Below are positions 25,611 to 30,062 of a stretch of 30,062 nucleotides of DNA, in pieces. The stretch lies in contig CACGSI010000013.1 of NCBI GenBank assembly GCA_902575715.1, positions 1 through 30,062 of the forward strand, read 5' to 3'. The notes under the pieces were generated by a model, which had not been told where the DNA came from, did no database searches, and saw only the letters and a list, made by a program, of their open reading frames with translations. How positions within the stretch are numbered: the first letter of the stretch is position 1; every line of letters starts with the position of its first letter. The DNA comes from an uncultured SAR324 cluster bacterium (lineage in GTDB: Bacteria; SAR324; NAC60-12). Made by a program: the position numbers and the translations under genes.

Positions 25611-26789
25611 TTACTCATTATTTTTTTTTTTGTGCGTCAAATTATTTTCCAAACCAGTTTCATTTGGTTCCAAATTACTACTAATATTGAGCAAAATACC
25701 TGTTAAAAACATTGCTACTACAAGAGATGTCCCCCCGTAGCTTATGAAAGGAAGAGGTAATCCCTTCGTTGGAAGAAGACCTAAAACAACAAACAAATTA
25801 AGAATTATTTGAAGTCCAAGAATAGTTGTCGCTCCAAAAGCTAGGTGTTTGCCGAAAGAATCTCTAGCGTTCCAAGCTATCCAGTAACCTCGCCAAATAA
25901 AAATCGAAAAAAGAAGAATAAGAACACAAATCCACAAAAATCCTAGCTCTTCACCTATTATTGCAAAAATAAAATCTGTATGTGCATCTGGTAAAAATAG
26001 TCTTTTTTGGAGACTTTCTCCAAGTCCTTTACCCACCCAACCTCCGGTTCCGAGTGCTATAAATGATTGAATAATTTGAAATCCAGCATTTTGAGGATCA
26101 TCCCAAGGGTTTAAAAAAGCAAGCATTCTTCGAACTCTGTATGAGTGGGAAGCAATCAAAATTCCTCCGATGATAACTACTCCAATAAGACTTGTGGCAA
26201 TGTGAATCGGGCGACCTCCTCCTACATAAAGCATAAGTAAAACTGTTGTAGCAATCAAAATAACTGTACCAAAGTCTGGTTGAAGTAAGACTAGAAAAAG
26301 ATATATTCCTGTAACTATGAAGTTAGGTGTTAACCCTCTAAAGAAAGATGCCAAAACTTCTTGCTTTCTTTCTAGATATGAAGCAACATAAATAATCAAT
26401 ACCACCTTCAGCAATTCGGCGGGTTGTATGCTAAGGGAACCATATCTAAGCCACCTTCTTCCGCCCTTTACTTCATATCCTACCTCTGGAATTAAAACTA
26501 GAATTAGTAAAACTAAAATACCCAGCATAAGCCAGATTGAGTATTTTTGCCAATGATGGTAGTTGACTATAACTGCAACTGTCATGGATACAAGACCGAC
26601 TAACATATGTATTAAGTGCCGATACAAGAAATATTGCCCATCATTGTACTGAAGGTCTGCATAAATCCCACCTGTGCTGTATATCATTACTGTTCCCCAA
26701 GACAGTAAAAATAGTGTTGCGCCGATTAAAGGTAAATCGAATCGATTTTGAAAATGTTCGTATTTTTTCTTATAATTTGATCCAATCAT
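25611..26789 (-). CDS. ftsW: FtsW, peptidoglycan glycosyltransferase of the SEDS family
   Basis: SEDS proteins polymerise lipid II into glycan strands; FtsW does this at the division septum with its class B PBP partner. The 392-residue protein has about ten membrane segments and the family marks GGRRWLRYG (109-117), LLQPDFGT with the catalytic-type Asp172, RVRRMLAFLNPWDDP, GKGLGESLQKRLFLPDAHTD followed by FIFAIIGEELG, and LPLPFISYGGTS. The PDAHTDFIF and FISYGG wording favours FtsW over RodA. It is outside the usual mur/fts cluster: menD precedes it by 37 bases and the ankyrin gene follows. The C-terminus ends in a lysine/asparagine-rich tail coded by a long A run. The ATG at 26789 has no Shine-Dalgarno. 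Confidence 0.92.
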   Translation of the reverse strand: MIGSNYKKKYEHFQNRFDLPLIGATLFLLSWGTVMIYSTGGIYADLQYNDGQYFLYRHLIHMLVGLVSMTVAVIVNYHHWQKYSIWLMLGILVLLILVLIPEVGYEVKGGRRWLRYGSLSIQPAELLKVVLIIYVASYLERKQEVLASFFRGLTPNFIVTGIYLFLVLLQPDFGTVILIATTVLLMLYVGGGRPIHIATSLIGVVIIGGILIASHSYRVRRMLAFLNPWDDPQNAGFQIIQSFIALGTGGWVGKGLGESLQKRLFLPDAHTDFIFAIIGEELGFLWICVLILLFSIFIWRGYWIAWNARDSFGKHLAFGATTILGLQIILNLFVVLGLLPTKGLPLPFISYGGTSLVVAMFLTGILLNISSNLEPNETGLENNLTHKKKNNE

Positions 26790-26826
26790 AAAAATTTTTT
26801 TTGCTAAACTTAGATTTTTTTAAGAT

Positions 26827-28566
26827 TTATAAGAATATTTTTTCTATTTTTTTATGAATATCATTTAATTTTTCATTTATTTCGTTATTTTTGGTAAAAA
26901 TCTCAATGACGGACGACTTATTTCCGATTAGTGCTTTTTTGTAATTCAATTCAAAGTCTTCAATGGATTTAGGGTTAAAATAATTTAGATCAAACATTTT
27001 TGCAATATTTCTAAAGTTATAATTATGCTGAGCTGAAAAAAAATAATCAAAAATATCAGTTTTTTGAGCTATGGGAAGTAATGAAAAAATTCCACCACCA
27101 TGATTATTGAGTAATATAATTAAAATTGGAATTTGGGAATCTGCAATAAGTTTAAATGAATTTAGATCATGCAAAGCTGATAGGTCTCCTATAAGAAGAG
27201 TTACAGATTGATTTAAGCCTGAAGAATATCCACACGCTGATGCTATAAGTCCATCAATTCCGCTTGCACCGCGGTTTAAAGCCGTCGGGATGTCAGCCCC
27301 CTTTCCTGAACCAAATGAATCCAATACTCGAACAGGGATACTATTTCCAATGAAAAATCCATGTTTTTTTGGAATTAATTCTGAAACTTTGCGGGATAGA
27401 CTAATATCGTTAATATTTTCTTTTTCTGCTCTTGAGGAAAAATAGCTTTCAAAAAGTTTTTCAATTTCTCTATCTGCGTTAAACCAATTTAACGAATTTT
27501 TGTATAGAAAATTAATATTTTTATTGGATTTTAACTCAGATAAAATTTGTTTACAGAAATTTAAAATGCTTGTCTCAATTCTCCAAGTAAAATTATGTGA
27601 AGGGTCATGCCTCTCACAATGTTCTGCAATCCATACCATTTGAGGAGCAGGTCTTTTTTCCCATATTTCTATCCATCTTTTAGACGTTGGCGGGGAGCCA
27701 ATATGCCAAATAGCGTCAATTCTCCATTTTGAAGAAACTAGCTTTTTTACTAATAATTGATCATAGTAAGTGACTCGATTAGGACAATTATTACCAAGCC
27801 TAAGTCCTGAGGTAATATCTGCAAAAACAGGCCATCCAAGTTTATTAGCTAATCTTCTTATTAAAACTAAAGAATCTTTTGGCACCCTTCCGATACTTAA
27901 TATTCCTGATTTAGGTCGTTTTTCTAATAAATCTTTTACATATTTTTTTGGTAAGAAATTTTCAGAAGTAGAATATTTAATATATATTTTTTTTGATCTA
28001 TTATTTTTAATTTTACTAATTTCTTTGCTTTCAATTTCTTGAAAGAAAGGTTCACGAAATTGAAAATTAATATGAACAGGTCCAGGTAAGGGGCGAATAG
28101 TTTTAAAAATTGCATGGTCTATTGTTGAAAGTAAAGCTTCTATCTTAAAATCTTGATTAGGGCATCCTGGATCAAAAAACCATCGAGTATATTCCCCAAA
28201 AAGATGTGTTTGGTTGATGGATTGATTTGCACCGGTATCTTTAAGCTCTGGGGGCCTATCCGCGGTTAAAACTAGCATAGGTATTTGTTCAACTGAAGAT
28301 TCAATTACTGCGGGCAAATAATTTGCTACAGCAGTTCCTGAAGTACATATTAAAACAGCAGGGACGCCACTTCCACGTGCGTGTCCAAGAGCAAAATAAG
28401 AGGCAGCTCGTTCATCGAAAAAAACTAAAGACTTAGCTCTAGGATTTTTTGCTACTGCAAGAGTTAAAGGGGTTGATCGAGAACCTGGTGAAATGCAAAA
28501 ACATAGCGTCCCGAGTCTTACTAACTCCTCAACAATTAACTCTCCCCATAATTGATTATAATTCAC
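26827..28566 (-). CDS. menD: SEPHCHC synthase (MenD), menaquinone biosynthesis
   Basis: MenD is a thiamine-diphosphate enzyme that condenses isochorismate with 2-oxoglutarate to give SEPHCHC. The 579-residue protein has SPGSRSTPLT at 26-35, FFDERAASYFALG with the TPP-activating Glu52, ICTSGTAVANYLPAVIE, LTADRPPELKDTGANQSINQ, ANRGASGIDG-like sequence (ALNRGASGIDG), and the metal/TPP motif LLIGDLSALHDLN. The start is GTG at 28566, overlapping the end of menF by four bases (GTGA), which implies coupled translation. Length is normal. Menaquinone (or phylloquinone) is the product pathway; ring-closing genes such as menB, menC and menE are outside the window. Confidence 0.96.
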   Translation of the reverse strand: MNYNQLWGELIVEELVRLGTLCFCISPGSRSTPLTLAVAKNPRAKSLVFFDERAASYFALGHARGSGVPAVLICTSGTAVANYLPAVIESSVEQIPMLVLTADRPPELKDTGANQSINQTHLFGEYTRWFFDPGCPNQDFKIEALLSTIDHAIFKTIRPLPGPVHINFQFREPFFQEIESKEISKIKNNRSKKIYIKYSTSENFLPKKYVKDLLEKRPKSGILSIGRVPKDSLVLIRRLANKLGWPVFADITSGLRLGNNCPNRVTYYDQLLVKKLVSSKWRIDAIWHIGSPPTSKRWIEIWEKRPAPQMVWIAEHCERHDPSHNFTWRIETSILNFCKQILSELKSNKNINFLYKNSLNWFNADREIEKLFESYFSSRAEKENINDISLSRKVSELIPKKHGFFIGNSIPVRVLDSFGSGKGADIPTALNRGASGIDGLIASACGYSSGLNQSVTLLIGDLSALHDLNSFKLIADSQIPILIILLNNHGGGIFSLLPIAQKTDIFDYFFSAQHNYNFRNIAKMFDLNYFNPKSIEDFELNYKKALIGNKSSVIEIFTKNNEINEKLNDIHKKIEKIFL

Positions 28567-29945
28567 GTTCTACCCAGTATGTGTTGCCAACTTTGAAGTT
28601 TGTCTTCAATTTCTCTCCATTCTTCCTCGGGAATAGATCCATTGACTATTCCTGCTCCAGTAAAAACTCTTAAAATTCTTCCAGATAACAACCCCGATCT
28701 AATTCCCACCGCAAATTCAGCTTCATTTAAACTAATCCATCCAACGGGTCCTGCATACCATCCTCGGTCAAATGGCTCAAGGTCCCTTATTAAAAGTCTG
28801 GCCGCTTTGTCGGGGATTCCAGAAACTGCGGGGGTAGGATGAAAAGCTGGTAGTAATTCTAGATCACTAATTTGCGGAAGTAATTTACCACGTACTTTAC
28901 TTTGTAAATGTTGAACATGTCTTAGGGGAAGTCTTTCCAAATAGCTTAATCTTTGAGACTCCTCACAAAATTTTTGAAGTAAACGCTCCATTCTTTCTAA
29001 AACCATGAGATGTTCTCGTCTTTCTTTTTCGCTTTCAAGTAAATCCTTTGCTAAACGTTCATCTTCTTCTAAAGTTTGCCCACGTGCTCTAGTACTTGCT
29101 ATGGCTTCACTTTCAATTTTTTTTCCTGAACGACGGTAAAGTAATTCTGGAGTAATGCCTAAGAATGCTTTGTTTTGAGAAAGTTGAAAACAAAAATGAA
29201 AAGCTTGTGGAGCCTGACGTCTTAATTGCAGTAGGATTTCATTAGGGTCATATTCTCTAGCTAGACTGAATATAGCGCTTCTCGCTAAAACAACTTTTTT
29301 AAGATTTCCTGAAGATATTTTTTCAAGTCCCTTCTTGACAATATTACACCATTGTTTGTGTTCTGGAATATCGTTTCTTTCTAGTCTAATAAGAGGATTA
29401 TCGGGTATGGTAATATCTTCAACACGCATAGATATTAGAGTATTTTTTAAATACCTCAATTTTTTAAAAATACCATCTCCAGTTAATATATGACAAGCTA
29501 GTGTAATTTTTTCATTTATTATACTTAATTCAACCATTGGCAATGTAAATAGTGAGGTCCCCCAATCTTTCCATTCCTTTGATGAGTTTGTATTTAGATC
29601 AAACCGTGCTCCTCCAAAAAATCTAATTGCCTTGGGAGAGTTTCTCAATAAATTAATTATTTCAAATAATATTTTTCTACATCCTTCATTACCATCCTTA
29701 AAATCCAAGGCCGATCCAATCCCTGCGAATTGCTCATTTTGATTTCTATTTTCCCAGAAAATTTTTTTGGGACAGTCTTGAAGAATGAGCCATTCAAGAG
29801 GTTTGGCACTTATGATAGGTATTTCATATCTGAGAATTTCTGAGGTTTTTTCAGAATTATCCCAGTCTGATTCAATCAATTTATTTACTTTTTTTAATAA
29901 ATCGAAACGAGCTTCTTTAAGTGTTTTTAATATTTTTGACTTCAC
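28563..29945 (-). CDS. menF: Isochorismate synthase (MenF)
   Basis: The enzyme converts chorismate to isochorismate, the entry to menaquinone synthesis. The 460-residue protein has a divergent N-terminal half and a conserved chorismate-binding domain: LKKVVLARS with Lys217 as probable base, FLGITPELLYRR, ESEAIASTRARG (278-289) carrying the acidic catalytic residue, LRHVQHLQSKVRG, AFHPTPAVSGIP (367-378), and DRGWYAGPVGW. It is MenF rather than EntC by its overlap with menD and absence of siderophore genes. The start is GTG at 29945; an in-frame stop just upstream closes the frame. It lies six bases after the probable MenG tail. Confidence 0.94.
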   Translation of the reverse strand: MKSKILKTLKEARFDLLKKVNKLIESDWDNSEKTSEILRYEIPIISAKPLEWLILQDCPKKIFWENRNQNEQFAGIGSALDFKDGNEGCRKILFEIINLLRNSPKAIRFFGGARFDLNTNSSKEWKDWGTSLFTLPMVELSIINEKITLACHILTGDGIFKKLRYLKNTLISMRVEDITIPDNPLIRLERNDIPEHKQWCNIVKKGLEKISSGNLKKVVLARSAIFSLAREYDPNEILLQLRRQAPQAFHFCFQLSQNKAFLGITPELLYRRSGKKIESEAIASTRARGQTLEEDERLAKDLLESEKERREHLMVLERMERLLQKFCEESQRLSYLERLPLRHVQHLQSKVRGKLLPQISDLELLPAFHPTPAVSGIPDKAARLLIRDLEPFDRGWYAGPVGWISLNEAEFAVGIRSGLLSGRILRVFTGAGIVNGSIPEEEWREIEDKLQSWQHILGRT

Positions 29946-29951
29946 TTTTTA

Positions 29952-30062
29952 TTATTTAGAAAAATTATTTTTGTAAGCAACATGTATTGTAGATGCTCCA
30001 AAAACAAAATCATAGATATCTACATTATAGAATCCAACTTCAAGCATAAGACGCTATGAATA
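29952..30062 (-). pseudogene. C-terminal end of a UbiE/MenG-type methyltransferase, cut by the window edge and by an in-frame stop
   Basis: The minus-strand frame ending in TAA at 29952-29954 encodes MLEVGFYNVDIYDFVFGAST then IHVAYKNN. It resembles the closing beta-strands of UbiE/MenG methyltransferases (pattern AGF-V-Y-T-G-ALH-GYK). UbiE/MenG methylates demethylmenaquinone, which would suit a place six bases before menF. However, a TAG at 30054-30056 interrupts the frame 34 codons before the end. Either the gene is broken, a base error near the end shifts the frame, or the resemblance is chance. Only nine bases remain upstream, so this cannot be settled here. Confidence 0.5.

Noticed and set aside
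25619..25632. Long T run at the end of ftsW as a terminator.
   Set aside because: It lies inside the coding sequence (lysine/asparagine tail) and has no stem before it.
1..30062. Assignment to Prochlorococcus because of low GC, B12 synthesis and MenD/MenF.
   Set aside because: The 8-oxoguanine deaminase, the MMPL exporter and the ankyrin/ftsW arrangement do not suggest it, and the evidence is too thin for any taxon.
1..30062. CRISPR arrays, transposases, integrases, phage or defence genes.
   Set aside because: None seen; the only tandem repeats are the ankyrin units and the 15-base repeat in the antiporter gene.

Overview
The window is strongly AT-rich, densely coded DNA from a Gram-negative bacterium. 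An outer-membrane lipoprotein acylation enzyme (Lnt) is present. The bacterium makes cobalamin (vitamin B12) and menaquinone. I see no rRNA, tRNA, CRISPR array, insertion sequence or phage gene, and gene content and composition look chromosomal. Both ends cut through genes (a CbiG-CobJ fusion on the left, a probable UbiE/MenG tail on the right), so the window could be a whole metagenomic contig, but that is inference. I do not assign a taxon. The composition and compact layout would fit an oligotrophic, perhaps marine, lineage (weak inference).

Left region (1-15846): cobalamin biosynthesis in several short transcription blocks. Plus strand: CbiG-CobJ fusion, cobM, then an RND/MMPL exporter. 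Minus strand: cbiD then cobK. Plus strand: cobA, a PduO-type adenosyltransferase, cobN, and a YfgD/ArsC-like protein. A minus-strand 8-oxoguanine deaminase interrupts the set, and cobT-cobS close it. The genes cover uroporphyrinogen III methylation, several ring methylations, ring contraction and fragment loss, macrocycle reduction, cobalt insertion, adenosylation and lower-ligand attachment. CobI, CobL, CobH, the amidases, CobD/CobC, CobU/CobP and the ATPase partners of CobN are not in the window.

Middle region (15921-22094, all minus): a six-gene run read lnt, SDR oxidoreductase, two-TM acidic protein, MoxR ATPase, plsY, Ca2+/Na+ antiporter. Gaps are 29-100 bases, so it looks like one envelope and membrane operon. 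A 78-residue orphan gene lies divergently next to lnt.

Right region (22451-30062, all minus): probable menG/ubiE, menF, menD (4-base overlap), ftsW, and an exported protein made almost entirely of about 29 ankyrin repeats. These five are close-packed and probably cotranscribed.

Most starts lack a recognisable Shine-Dalgarno, and several genes use GTG or TTG. There is no gene-free stretch over 300 bases. The longest gaps are 13803-14039, which holds a plausible promoter for cobT, and 1953-2136, where I see nothing convincing. I found no clearly new system. The best leads are the MoxR/two-TM protein pair without a VWA partner, an SDR without its catalytic Tyr-Lys pair, the exported ankyrin array, and the mix of early- and late-cobalt B12 enzymes.
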